Under the pieces are notes generated by a model. It was given only the letters and a program-made list of their open reading frames with translations. It searched no databases and was not told the origin of the DNA. Position numbers and translations under genes: made by a program. From assembly GCA_050693875.1 (NCBI GenBank), contig JBOGWP010000067.1, forward strand, positions 1 to 8,225: a DNA stretch of 8,225 nucleotides, in the 5' to 3' direction. Shown here one piece after another: positions 1 to 6,465 of the stretch. Every line of letters starts with the position of its first letter. Within the stretch, counting starts at the first letter, position 1. The stretch comes from JBOGWP01 sp050693875. Its GTDB lineage: Bacteria; Actinomycetota; CADDZG01; JAHWKV01; JBOGWP01.

Positions 1-1
1 G

Positions 2-145
2 CCGGCCGGCTTCGGCTCCTACGGCCTCGGAATCGTCGACCGGTTCCTGCGCTCCCACAACGGGCGGCTCGAGATCCGCCGGAGCAAGCTCGGCGGGGCC
101 CTGGTGCGCATGCGCCTGCCGGCGTCCCAGGGCCGTCCCGAGTAA
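2..145 (+). CDS. Sensor histidine kinase, C-terminal end of the ATPase domain (5' partial)
   Basis: Only the last 47 codons are inside the window; the gene begins upstream. The visible peptide has the late part of a HATPase_c fold: a glycine-rich G2-type box (GFGSYGLGIVDRF, residues 3-15 of the visible part), then RSHNGRLEI and GGALVRMRLP, which match the usual 'GLGLxIV...HGGxIxV...GGGTxFxxxLP' ending of two-component sensor kinases. The glycine box binds ATP, so this protein would autophosphorylate on a histidine located upstream and pass the phosphate to a response regulator. The sensor, HisKA and N-box regions are not visible, so the stimulus cannot be guessed. The TAA stop lies inside the first copy of a 57-bp tandem repeat that duplicates the last 15 codons. 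The gene converges with the GGDEF-EAL gene. An anti-sigma-type ATPase is a less likely alternative because of the kinase-like ending. Confidence 0.72.
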   Translation, partial: PAGFGSYGLGIVDRFLRSHNGRLEIRRSKLGGALVRMRLPASQGRPE

Positions 146-215
146 ACCCCCTGGGCCCTGGTGCGCATGCGCCTGCCGGCGTCCCAGGGCCGTCCCGAGT
201 AAACCCCCTGGGCCC
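96..215. repeat. 57-bp tandem duplication (two full copies plus 6 bases)
   Basis: Bases 96-158 are identical to bases 153-215, an offset of 57 with no mismatch over 63 bases. The unit contains the last 15 codons of the histidine kinase, its TAA stop and 10 downstream bases. The first stop (143-145) ends the reading frame, so the second copy is untranslated. Each unit holds a possible 7-bp stem, CCCAGGG (126-132 and 183-189) with CCCTGGG (149-155 and 206-212), spanning the stop codon. A short GGCCC/GGGCC stem (211-215 with 223-227) follows. These could help terminate the two convergent genes, but there is no T tract. The perfect identity means either a very recent slippage duplication or an assembly artefact. 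Confidence 0.95.
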
Positions 216-243
216 CCCACGCGGGCCGGGCGCTGGGTGGTGA

Positions 244-2244
244 TCAGTCCCCGCGGTTCCAGCCCTCTCCGACCGTGCCCTCGGCGAGCAGGGGAAGCAG
301 CGCCTCCTCCTCGAGTGGCCGGCTGATCAGGAATCCCTGGCCGACCGGGCAGCCCAGCGTGCGAAGCTCGGCAAGCTGCGTCGGGGTCTCGATGCCCTCG
401 GCCACGGTGTCGAGGTTGAACGTGCTGGCCAGGCTGAGGATGGCACGCACGACCGCCGAGTCCTCGACGCTCCCGCCGAGGCTGCGGACGAAGGAGCGGT
501 CGATCTTGAGGAGGTCGACCGGGAAGCGGCCCAGATACCCCAGCGAGGAGTAGCCGGCCCCGAAGTCGTCGATCGCCAGCCGGACCCCCTGCCGCCGCAG
601 CCCCGCGAGCCTTTCCAGCATGTCCTCGGTGTCCTGCATCAGGACGCTCTCGGTGATCTCGAGGACCAGGCTCTCGGACGGCAGGCCGGACTCCTCGAGG
701 GCCCGCCGCACGTCGTGGTCGAGCGACGGGCCTTGCAGGTGTTTGGGAGAGATGTTGACCGCCACCCGCAGGGGGCGACCGAAGCGTTCCTGCCATGCCC
801 GAGCGCGCCGAGTGGCCTCGCCGAGCACCCAGCGGCCGATCGGGACGATCAGGCCGTTCTGCTCGGCCATGCCGATGAAATCACCCGGCGGCAGGATCCC
901 TCGCTCCGGATGAAGCCAGCGCACCAGGGCCTCGACCCCGAGCAGCTCGCCGTTTCCGAGGTCGACGAGCGGCTGGTAGTGGAGGACGAACTCCCCGCGC
1001 TCGACCGCGCGGCGCAGCTCGGCATCACGCTCGAGGCGCTCCACCGCGGCGCGCTGCATCGCCGGCTCGAAGAGCTGATAGCCACGTCGGCCCGCCTTCG
1101 CAATCGACATCGCGACGTCCGCCTTGCGCAGGAGGTCGTCGGCGCCGTCGCCGTCGCCGAGCCCCAGCGCGATCCCGATGCTGGCTCCGACCGCCACCTC
1201 GCGGTCTGCGAGGACGAGCGGCGTCCGCAGCGCCAGGAGCACCCGCTGGGCGACTGCGACCGCGTGGGAAGGATCTCGGACGTTCTCCACGAGGAGGGCG
1301 AACTCGTCCCCCCCGAGCCGGCAGAGCGTGTCCCCGGGGCGTGCGACCGCGGCCATCCGGCTCGCCACCCCCTGGATCAGCTGGTCCCCGATGCGATGCC
1401 CAAGCGCGTCGTTGACGCGCTTGAAGTCGTCGAGGTCGACGACGAGGACGGCCACCTGCTCGCCCGTCCGGGGCGAGCGGGCGAGGGCGTGCGTCACCCG
1501 GTCGGTGAAGAGGGCACGGTTCGGCAGCGAGGTGAGGGAGTCCTGGAAGGCGAGGCGGCGCAACTGGTCCTCGAGCGCCTCGCGCTCGTCGACGTCGCGA
1601 ATGTTGAGCACGATGCCGGGCATCGCGGCCTCGTCGAGGAAATCGGTGATCACCGTCGAGACGCGCCACCACGAGCCGTCCGAGCGACGGAGGCGGTGGC
1701 GGAGTCCGATCGGCGATTCGGGATGGACCCGCGCCTGGGCAAGCATGACGCTCACCTCCCGGGCGTCACCGGGATGCAGGAGGGCGTCGAAGGCGCCACC
1801 GACGAGCTCCTCGCGGCACGACCCGAGCACGCCCTCCACCGACGGGCTTGCATAGCGGATCCGGCGCTGTCGGTCGAGCACCATCACTACCTCGGTTCCA
1901 TGGCGGAGGAGGAGATCAACTCGCGGGTCGAGCTCGGGAAGCGCGGGGACCTCCTCCGGTTCCCGCCCGGCCCGATCGGCCCGAGCCGGGACGGAAGGGG
2001 CGCCCACCTGACCCGAGCGGGCAGCCAACGACGGGGTGCGCCGCATGGGACGCACGGAGAGAACGCATCCGCCGAGCGCCGCCACGAGCGGGAGCGCGAT
2101 CCAGGCGCCGGCCGATCCTCCGGCGGCAGCCGCAAGGAACACGCACACAGCAGCGAACGCAGTGAGGCCCGCCCCGGAGACGGCGGCAGCGGCCCCCGTG
2201 CGACTCCCAAGCGTCCGACGTTCGCGCCGTGCGTGAGCCTGCAT
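244..2244 (-). CDS. Membrane-anchored PAS-GGDEF-EAL protein (c-di-GMP cyclase/phosphodiesterase)
   Basis: A 666-residue protein that should synthesise and/or hydrolyse cyclic di-GMP at the inner face of the membrane. In order: a basic N-terminus (1-16), two hydrophobic stretches (about 17-43 and 45-64) that look like a membrane hairpin, a Pro/Arg-rich linker (65-103), a PAS domain (about 105-220), a short coiled linker (220-231), GGDEF (about 232-395) and EAL (about 405-655). The cyclase signature GGDEF is intact (311-315) and preceded by RPGD (302-305) at the spacing of the product-inhibition I-site. The EAL domain keeps EAL (438-440), N497, E529, DDFGAGYSS (559-567), K580, E616 and the QGF motif (Q636), so both activities look possible. 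The ATG start follows GGGAGAG about six bases upstream. The PAS ligand is unknown. The gene stands alone on this strand, 152 bp downstream of the tfoX-like gene. Confidence 0.93.
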   Translation of the reverse strand: MQAHARRERRTLGSRTGAAAAVSGAGLTAFAAVCVFLAAAAGGSAGAWIALPLVAALGGCVLSVRPMRRTPSLAARSGQVGAPSVPARADRAGREPEEVPALPELDPRVDLLLRHGTEVVMVLDRQRRIRYASPSVEGVLGSCREELVGGAFDALLHPGDAREVSVMLAQARVHPESPIGLRHRLRRSDGSWWRVSTVITDFLDEAAMPGIVLNIRDVDEREALEDQLRRLAFQDSLTSLPNRALFTDRVTHALARSPRTGEQVAVLVVDLDDFKRVNDALGHRIGDQLIQGVASRMAAVARPGDTLCRLGGDEFALLVENVRDPSHAVAVAQRVLLALRTPLVLADREVAVGASIGIALGLGDGDGADDLLRKADVAMSIAKAGRRGYQLFEPAMQRAAVERLERDAELRRAVERGEFVLHYQPLVDLGNGELLGVEALVRWLHPERGILPPGDFIGMAEQNGLIVPIGRWVLGEATRRARAWQERFGRPLRVAVNISPKHLQGPSLDHDVRRALEESGLPSESLVLEITESVLMQDTEDMLERLAGLRRQGVRLAIDDFGAGYSSLGYLGRFPVDLLKIDRSFVRSLGGSVEDSAVVRAILSLASTFNLDTVAEGIETPTQLAELRTLGCPVGQGFLISRPLEEEALLPLLAEGTVGEGWNRGD

Positions 2245-2294
2245 CTATTTCTCTCCCAGCCGCGGCAGTGCGCCTGCGCGGGCGGCGACCCGTT

Positions 2295-2330
2295 CTCAAG
2301 GTGGTCGGATGCCGCGGACGTCCGCTTGAG
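2295..2330. promoter_or_regulatory. Palindromic element upstream of the GGDEF-EAL gene
   Basis: Located 51-86 bases upstream of the GGDEF-EAL start codon. It contains a perfect 12-bp palindrome GCGGACGTCCGC (2314-2325) and an inverted pair CTCAAG (2295-2300) / CTTGAG (2325-2330). The two symmetries do not share a centre. The position would suit an operator, but no clear -35/-10 pair was recognised nearby, and short GC palindromes arise by chance in this base composition. Confidence 0.22.
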
Positions 2331-2357
2331 CAGGCTCCCCGGGGCATGCGGGACAGA

Positions 2358-2377
2358 GGTGCCCAAAAGGGTGCACC
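2358..2377 (-). terminator. Possible hairpin terminator after the marR-tfoX pair
   Basis: About 20 bases past the tfoX-like stop on the minus strand. GGTG (2358-2361) pairs with CACC (2374-2377) and CCC (2362-2364) with GGG (2369-2371), with a 4-base A/T loop and a 2-base bulge. There is no T tract after the stem, so termination is an inference from position and structure. Confidence 0.28.
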
Positions 2378-2396
2378 GGGCTCCTGCGGGACGCGA

Positions 2397-2801
2397 TTAC
2401 CTTGGCGGGCGGCGGCCCGTGCCCCCAGGCGGGCGCTTCTCCTTGGGGGGCAGCGACGCGGCGTGCTGCAGCGCTCGGGCGATCCACTGTTCGAGCTCGG
2501 CGCGCGCCGACAGGAGCGACTCGGGAACCACGACGTACCCACGCATGCGACGGCCGGGCATCGGCTCGAAGGGTGTGGCCCCCTCATCGAGCAGCCGAGC
2601 CCTTTCCTCGTCGGGCAGGCGCAGCACGAACCGGTGCTCGTGCAGCCCCATGAACATGTTGCCGTTCACGAACGCCGCGGGGTATCCGAACATCTTTCGG
2701 GTCCGGGCAGGCGGTCCCGGAACGACCTCCTCGAACAGGTCGACGAGCTTCTCGGGCGACTTCGCCCAGCCGCCTGCCGGGCTCTTGCCCGGGCCGCTCA
2801 C
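2397..2801 (-). CDS. TfoX N-terminal-domain family protein
   Basis: A 134-residue protein that matches the TfoX/Sxy N-terminal domain: a helical start (about 15-28), RKMFGYPAAF (35-44), the beta-hairpin VNGNMFMGLH (45-54), then RFVLRLP (57-63), a 'F-P-M' turn (78-81) and GYVVVPESLL (88-97). The family is named after the competence activator of gammaproteobacteria. The small single-domain actinobacterial forms have no established role, so competence should not be assumed. The C-terminus (about 118-134) is a Lys/Arg/Pro/Gly-rich tail that may bind nucleic acid or be disordered. The start is GTG, overlapping the upstream marR stop by four bases (GTGA), with AGAGGGG just upstream as ribosome binding site. 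The two are therefore almost certainly cotranscribed and translationally coupled. Confidence 0.82.
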   Translation of the reverse strand: MSGPGKSPAGGWAKSPEKLVDLFEEVVPGPPARTRKMFGYPAAFVNGNMFMGLHEHRFVLRLPDEERARLLDEGATPFEPMPGRRMRGYVVVPESLLSARAELEQWIARALQHAASLPPKEKRPPGGTGRRPPR

Positions 2802-3304
2802 CGCGCCCCTCTGGTCACGGACTGGGGCCGCTCGGGGTCCGCAACAGCAGCCTCCCGGAGCAGGTCGCGCAGGAGCGCGCGATTGCCGGGCGCGAGCGCC
2901 GCAACGAGCGGCGACTCGTCGTAGACACGCCGGTGAAGCCGCCGCCGCACCTCCGAGCCCTGCTCGGTGAGCGCCAGCAGCTTGATGCGCCGGTCTCCCG
3001 CGAGGGGACGGCGCTGGAGGAGCCCGCGTTCCTCGAGACGGTCGACGAGGCCGGTCACATTGGACGCGTCACACCCCACACGCACTGCCAGCTCCCGCAT
3101 CGGGACGGGCGACGCGAGGTGGAGGAGCGCGGTGGCCTGCGGTGGGGACAGGTCGCACTGCGCGGCGCAGTTCTCGAAGTGACGGCGCTGGCGTGCGACG
3201 ACGCCGACCAAGAGGTCGACGAGCTCATCGGACCGGGCCTGGTCTCCTGGTTCGTGCGGTCGAGCCGGCTTCGGCCTCGTGGGCACGGACATCGTCCGGA
3301 TCAT
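2798..3304 (-). CDS. MarR-family transcriptional regulator
   Basis: A 168-residue winged helix-turn-helix regulator, close to the usual MarR length with some N-terminal extension. A helical dimerisation segment (about 24-50) is followed by the DNA-binding core: LSPPQATALLHL (52-63), PMRELAVRVG (68-77), the recognition helix around CDASNVTGLVDRLEERG (78-94), and the wing RRPLAGDRRIKLLALTEQG (98-116), which carries the typical D-R-R signature. It closes with C-terminal dimer helices. Such proteins bind as dimers to inverted repeats and release DNA on ligand binding or oxidation. Three cysteines (C46, C50, C78), two of them spaced CxxxC, make redox or metal sensing conceivable but unproven. It is divergent from the Rieske operon and upstream of the tfoX-like gene, so it may control both. 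The first ATG was chosen; a second ATG four codons in is possible. The ribosome site (AGGT) is weak. Confidence 0.88.
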   Translation of the reverse strand: MIRTMSVPTRPKPARPHEPGDQARSDELVDLLVGVVARQRRHFENCAAQCDLSPPQATALLHLASPVPMRELAVRVGCDASNVTGLVDRLEERGLLQRRPLAGDRRIKLLALTEQGSEVRRRLHRRVYDESPLVAALAPGNRALLRDLLREAAVADPERPQSVTRGAR

Positions 3305-3529
3305 AGGCGACCTGGGCGCACCCCCGTCACGTCCACCGGCCGAGTCCCGCCCGAGGGCGTCCCGGTCGGGGGAGCGAGGGCATGAGGTACTGTCGAGGCT
3401 GGCGTCGGCCGCCCTGGGGGCTCATGGCAGCGCCGGCCGGGCCGGTCGGTCCGGCTGCCTGTTCATGGGCATCCTCGCCGGCGGCTGTGCGTGGTCATCA
3501 TGGTCGCCGAACCGTCCGGGGCACACCGC

Positions 3530-3572
3530 AAGGAAATGTAAAATGAACGATGGTAGGGTTTAGATAGTCAAC
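3530..3572 (+). promoter_or_regulatory. A/T-rich promoter/operator region of the Rieske operon
   Basis: This is the conspicuously A/T-rich patch of the 286-bp divergent gap, ending about 18 bases before the ferredoxin start. It holds several -10-like hexamers (TAAAAT at 3539-3544, TAGGGT at 3554-3559, TAGATA at 3561-3566), but none has a good -35 box at 17 bases. The string TTTAGATAGTCAAC (3559-3572) could include an operator half-site. The rest of the gap (3305-3529) is GC-rich with no gene I can support; the marR promoter must lie in it but was not recognised. An AGGAGG ribosome binding site (3577-3582) sits eight bases before the ATG. Confidence 0.38.
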
Positions 3573-3590
3573 GACGAGGAGGGGAGTGCG

Positions 3591-3899
3591 ATGGCGGAGT
3601 TCGTGAAGGTGGGGAGCGCCGACGAGGTGGACGAGGGAACGATGGTGCGCTTCGAGGTGGAGGGGGAGCCGGTGACGGTCGCGCGGGTAGAGGGAGGTTA
3701 CTACGCCTTCGGTGACTACTGCCCGCATGCGAGGTGCTCGCTCGCCGACGGCTGGGTCGAGGGCACGATGCTGACCTGCCCCTGCCACGGCTCGCAGTTC
3801 GATGTCGCCTCGGGCGCGGTCATCACGCCGCCGGCGGTCGATCCGCTGGAGACCTTCGAGGTCCGCGTCGAGAACGGCGAGCTGCAGGTGGGCAGGTGA
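3591..3899 (+). CDS. Rieske-type [2Fe-2S] ferredoxin
   Basis: A 102-residue soluble ferredoxin, the normal length for the small Rieske ferredoxins that feed ring-hydroxylating dioxygenases and related enzymes. The cluster ligands are all present: C44-x-H46 in DYCPHARCSL and C63-x-x-H66 in TCPCHGSQFD, 16 residues apart, as in the family. FDVASG (70-75) after the second box and the closing ETFEVRVENGELQVG (87-101) are also typical. There is no signal peptide, so it acts in the cytoplasm. A strong AGGAGG ribosome site precedes the ATG. Its TGA overlaps the next ATG by one base, so it is coupled to its reductase. It would carry electrons one at a time from that flavoprotein to an unknown acceptor. 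The small subunit of an NADH-dependent nitrite reductase (NirD) is a related fold but less likely here because no NirB is adjacent. Confidence 0.92.
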   Translation: MAEFVKVGSADEVDEGTMVRFEVEGEPVTVARVEGGYYAFGDYCPHARCSLADGWVEGTMLTCPCHGSQFDVASGAVITPPAVDPLETFEVRVENGELQVGR

Positions 3900-5119
3900 T
3901 GGAACGTTTCGTCATCGCCGGGGCAAGCATGGCCGGCGGGACCGCGGCCGCCACGCTGCGCGAGGAGGGCTTCGACGGTGAGGTGGTGCTCGTGGGTGAC
4001 GAGCCGTTGCCCCCGTACGAGCGGCCGCCGCTCTCGAAGGAGTACCTGCGCGGAGAGAAGCCGGTGGAGGGGACCTTCGTCCGCCCCGCCCCGTTCTGGG
4101 AGGACAACCGGATCACGTTGCGGCTCGGCGAGCGGGTGACCCGGGTCGAGCCCCGTGACCGGGTCGTCGTCACCGACGGGGGCGAGCGCATTACCTACGA
4201 CGCGCTGCTCGTGGCCACGGGGAGTCGCAACCGCCGGCTGCGTGTTCCCGGTGTCGAGCTCGAAGGGGCCCACGATCTGCGGACCATCGCCGATGCCGAC
4301 CGCATTCGCGCGGAGGTGGCGCCCGGCGGCCATGCGGTCGTGGTGGGGATGGGGTTCATCGGGAGCGAGGTCACCGCCACCCTGGTGCAGCTGGGCATGG
4401 AGGTCAGCGTCGTCGAGATCTTCGCGGCACCGCTGGTGCGCGCCCTCGGCGAGGAGGTGGGGCGGATGGTCGAGCCGATCCACCGAGACCACGGGGTCGA
4501 GATGCGTTTCGACGACCAGGTGGAGGCCTTCGAGGGGGCCGGCCGCGTCGAGCGCGTCCGCACGAAGCGAGGGGTGTCGCTGGTGTGCGACCTCGCGGTG
4601 GTGGGCATCGGCGTCGAGCCGGTGGTGGACTTCCTCGCGGGGTCGGGAGTCCAGGTGGACGACGGAATCGTCGTCGACGAGCGTTGCCGGACCAACGTGG
4701 ACGGCATCTTCGCCGCGGGCGACGTGACCCGGCACCTCCATCCACTCGCCGGTCGGCACATCCGTGTCGAGCACTGGCAGAACGCTCTGAAGCAGGGCGA
4801 GGCGGCGGCGCGCAGCATGCTCGGCAGCGCCGCACCGTACGACGAGCTGCACTGGTTCTGGTCGGACTTCTACGATCACAGCCTCCAGTACGCCGGGTTC
4901 CACGGCCCCTGGGACAGACTCGTGGTCCGCGGGGGAGAGCCGGGCGCCGGCTTCGTCGCCTTCTACCTGGAGCACGGCCGGCTGGTCGGTGTGGCCGGGG
5001 TCGACCGGGCCCGCGAGGTGCGGGCCGCGATGCGGATGATCCGGGCCGGGACCCCGGTGGACGCCGGGAAGCTCGCCGACGACGGCGTCGACCTGCGCGA
5101 GCTCGCCCGCTCGGCCTGA
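3899..5119 (+). CDS. FAD-dependent NAD(P)H:ferredoxin reductase
   Basis: A 406-residue flavoprotein of the pyridine nucleotide-disulphide oxidoreductase superfamily, in the BphA4/putidaredoxin-reductase-like branch, at full family length. Visible motifs: the first dinucleotide fold for FAD (FVIAGASMAGGTAA, 4-17), PPYERPPLSKEYL (38-50) with the FAD-contacting lysine, LLVATGS (103-109), the NAD(P)H fold VVVGMGFIGSE (147-157) with an acidic E173 at the end of the next strand, which favours NADH, FAAGDV (271-276), EHWQNALKQG (291-300), and a C-terminal reductase domain beginning WFWSDFYDHSLQYAG (319-333). It should pass electrons from NADH to the Rieske ferredoxin encoded one base upstream. The ATG in the TGATG overlap was chosen; an in-frame GTG directly before it (3896) is equally possible and changes one residue. 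A reading frame continues further upstream, but that would overlap the ferredoxin gene. Confidence 0.93.
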   Translation: MERFVIAGASMAGGTAAATLREEGFDGEVVLVGDEPLPPYERPPLSKEYLRGEKPVEGTFVRPAPFWEDNRITLRLGERVTRVEPRDRVVVTDGGERITYDALLVATGSRNRRLRVPGVELEGAHDLRTIADADRIRAEVAPGGHAVVVGMGFIGSEVTATLVQLGMEVSVVEIFAAPLVRALGEEVGRMVEPIHRDHGVEMRFDDQVEAFEGAGRVERVRTKRGVSLVCDLAVVGIGVEPVVDFLAGSGVQVDDGIVVDERCRTNVDGIFAAGDVTRHLHPLAGRHIRVEHWQNALKQGEAAARSMLGSAAPYDELHWFWSDFYDHSLQYAGFHGPWDRLVVRGGEPGAGFVAFYLEHGRLVGVAGVDRAREVRAAMRMIRAGTPVDAGKLADDGVDLRELARSA

Positions 5120-5126
5120 CGCCGGG

Positions 5127-5792
5127 ATGGGCGAGGTCCTGATCCCGGCCGGAGCCGTCGACGTGGCGGGGGACCTCCACGTGCCCGCCGGCTCGGCAGG
5201 CATGGTCGTCTTCGCCCACGGGAGCGGCAGCAGCCGCCACAGCCCGCGCAACCGCTCGGTTGCAACCGTGCTGCAGGAGGCGGGCCTCGCCACGCTCCTC
5301 ATGGACCTGCTGACCGAGGACGAGGAGGCCGCCGACCGGCGCACGGGCCATCTGCGCTTCGACATCGGCCTGCTCGCCGACCGCCTCGCCGACGCGGCAC
5401 GCTGGCTGGAGGGGCGGGCGAAGACCGCGGGGCTGCCGCTCGGGTTCTTCGGCGCCAGCACGGGGGGAGGCGCCGCGCTCGTCGCCGCCGCGGCGATCCC
5501 GCACCGGGTCTCGGCCGTGGTGTCCCGTGGCGGGCGGCCCGACCTTGCGGGCGAGTCCTTGCCGCAGGTGCGAGCGCCGACGCTGCTCGTCGTGGGGGAG
5601 CGCGACACCGCGGTGATCGGGATGAATCGGGAGGCTATGGCGCAGATGCTCGCCCCCACCGAGCTGGTGATCGTCCCCGGTGCCGGCCACCTCTTCGAGG
5701 AGACCGGCGCGCTCGGCCAGGTCGCCGCCCTCGCCCGCGGCTGGTTCCTCCGCCATCTTCGAACGTCCGAACACTCGATCGACCAGGAATAG
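5127..5792 (+). CDS. Alpha/beta hydrolase, dienelactone hydrolase-like
   Basis: A 221-residue alpha/beta hydrolase with a complete-looking catalytic triad: nucleophile S111 in GFFGASTGGGAA (the GxSxG elbow), D160 in LLVVGERDTAV, and H188 in VPGAGHLFEE. The oxyanion-side motif VVFAHGSGSSRHSPRNR (27-43) is characteristic of small hydrolases related to dienelactone hydrolase that are often found alone or fused to phosphoribosyltransferases. There is no signal peptide. The substrate is unknown: an ester, lactone or acyl group is expected. It starts seven bases after the reductase stop with only a weak GGG ahead of the ATG, so translation is probably coupled to the upstream genes. Being third in an operon behind a redox chain, it could act on a product of the oxidation step (inference). 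Confidence 0.85.
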   Translation: MGEVLIPAGAVDVAGDLHVPAGSAGMVVFAHGSGSSRHSPRNRSVATVLQEAGLATLLMDLLTEDEEAADRRTGHLRFDIGLLADRLADAARWLEGRAKTAGLPLGFFGASTGGGAALVAAAAIPHRVSAVVSRGGRPDLAGESLPQVRAPTLLVVGERDTAVIGMNREAMAQMLAPTELVIVPGAGHLFEETGALGQVAALARGWFLRHLRTSEHSIDQE

Positions 5793-5850
5793 CGCACCCG
5801 ATGCGAGGGAACCCCCCCGTCTGGGCCGGGATCCAACGGCTCGGCATCCG

Positions 5851-5909
5851 CCGATCAAGCGAGGGGGGGAGCCAGTTCGAGACGGCCCCCTGCGGCCGCC
5901 CTTGATCGG
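5851..5909. repeat. Nested inverted repeat in the gap after the hydrolase gene
   Basis: In the 244-bp gap between the hydrolase and VOC genes. A perfect 9-bp outer pair, CCGATCAAG (5851-5859) and CTTGATCGG (5901-5909), encloses an inner 6-bp pair, AGGGGG (5862-5867) and CCCCCT (5886-5891). Together they can fold into one long, interrupted stem-loop. It may be the terminator of the Rieske operon, although no T tract follows, or a structured leader of the next gene. No gene was found in the rest of the gap. Confidence 0.5.
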
Positions 5910-6036
5910 GCAGCCGGCCCCCGAGATGCTACGAGCTGCAAGGCAGTGAGGGCCAGGGCGGCGGGCCCGGCCGGCTCAAGCCACAACCAGAACCGGTAAT
6001 GACCCGGGGGCCGTCCAACAGAAACGGGGGAAGGCG

Positions 6037-6465
6037 ATGGCAAAGGTCAATCCCTACCTGAACTTCAGCGGCAACTGCGAGGAGGCGTTCGAGTTCTACC
6101 GGAGCGTGTTCGGGGGGGAGTTCTCGACCCTGAGCAGGTTCTCCGAGATGCCGGCCGGCGCCCCCTCGCCCGAGCCGGACGGGAACAAGATCATGCATGT
6201 GTCGCTGCCGCTCGGGGAGGGACAGGTCCTGATGGGGTCCGACCGGCCCGGCTCGATGGGACCGGCGGTCAACGGAAACGCCATGTCCGTCAGCGTGAGC
6301 CCGACCAGCTCCGAGGAGGCGGCAACCATCTTCAAGGGGTTGTCCGAGGGCGGGGAGATCACGATGCCGCTCGACAAGATGTTCTGGGGGGCGGAGTACG
6401 GGGCGTGCAGCGACCGGTTCGGCGTCCAGTGGATGGTCAACTACGACCCAAACGAGCCCAACTGA
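6037..6465 (+). CDS. PhnB-like VOC (glyoxalase/dioxygenase superfamily) protein
   Basis: A 142-residue protein with the paired beta-alpha-beta-beta-beta modules of the vicinal oxygen chelate fold, in the PhnB subgroup. Its first half reads VNPYLNFSGNCEEAFEFYRSVFGG-like (4-27) and MHVSLPLGEGQVLMGSD (53-69); the second half has SVSVSPTSSEEAATIFKGL (84-102) and the diagnostic ending MPLDKMFWGAEYGACSDRFG (110-129) followed by VQWMVN. H54 and the C-terminal acidic and aromatic residues are at typical positions. Family members are often mislabelled as '3-demethylubiquinone methyltransferase' or phosphonate proteins; the real substrate is not known and metal binding is uncertain in this subgroup. 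The ATG has a purine-rich GGGGGAAGG ribosome site. The gene seems to be transcribed separately from the Rieske operon, given the 244-bp gap. Confidence 0.87.
   Translation: MAKVNPYLNFSGNCEEAFEFYRSVFGGEFSTLSRFSEMPAGAPSPEPDGNKIMHVSLPLGEGQVLMGSDRPGSMGPAVNGNAMSVSVSPTSSEEAATIFKGLSEGGEITMPLDKMFWGAEYGACSDRFGVQWMVNYDPNEPN

Noticed and set aside
96..215. CRISPR array
   Set aside because: Only two directly abutting copies with no spacers: a tandem duplication, not repeat-spacer structure.
715..2970. Very long open frame (751 codons) on the + strand opposite the GGDEF-EAL gene
   Set aside because: Antisense shadow typical of GC-rich DNA. It crosses three well-supported minus-strand genes and its translation shows no recognisable domain.
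3279..3563. 94-codon + strand frame in the marR-ferredoxin gap
   Set aside because: It overlaps the marR start, has no family features, and ends inside the likely promoter region of the Rieske operon.
3716..5858. Long minus-strand frames (706 and 484 codons) opposite the reductase and hydrolase genes
   Set aside because: Low-complexity Arg/Pro/Ala/His-rich translations with no domains, mirrored on genes with complete motif sets.
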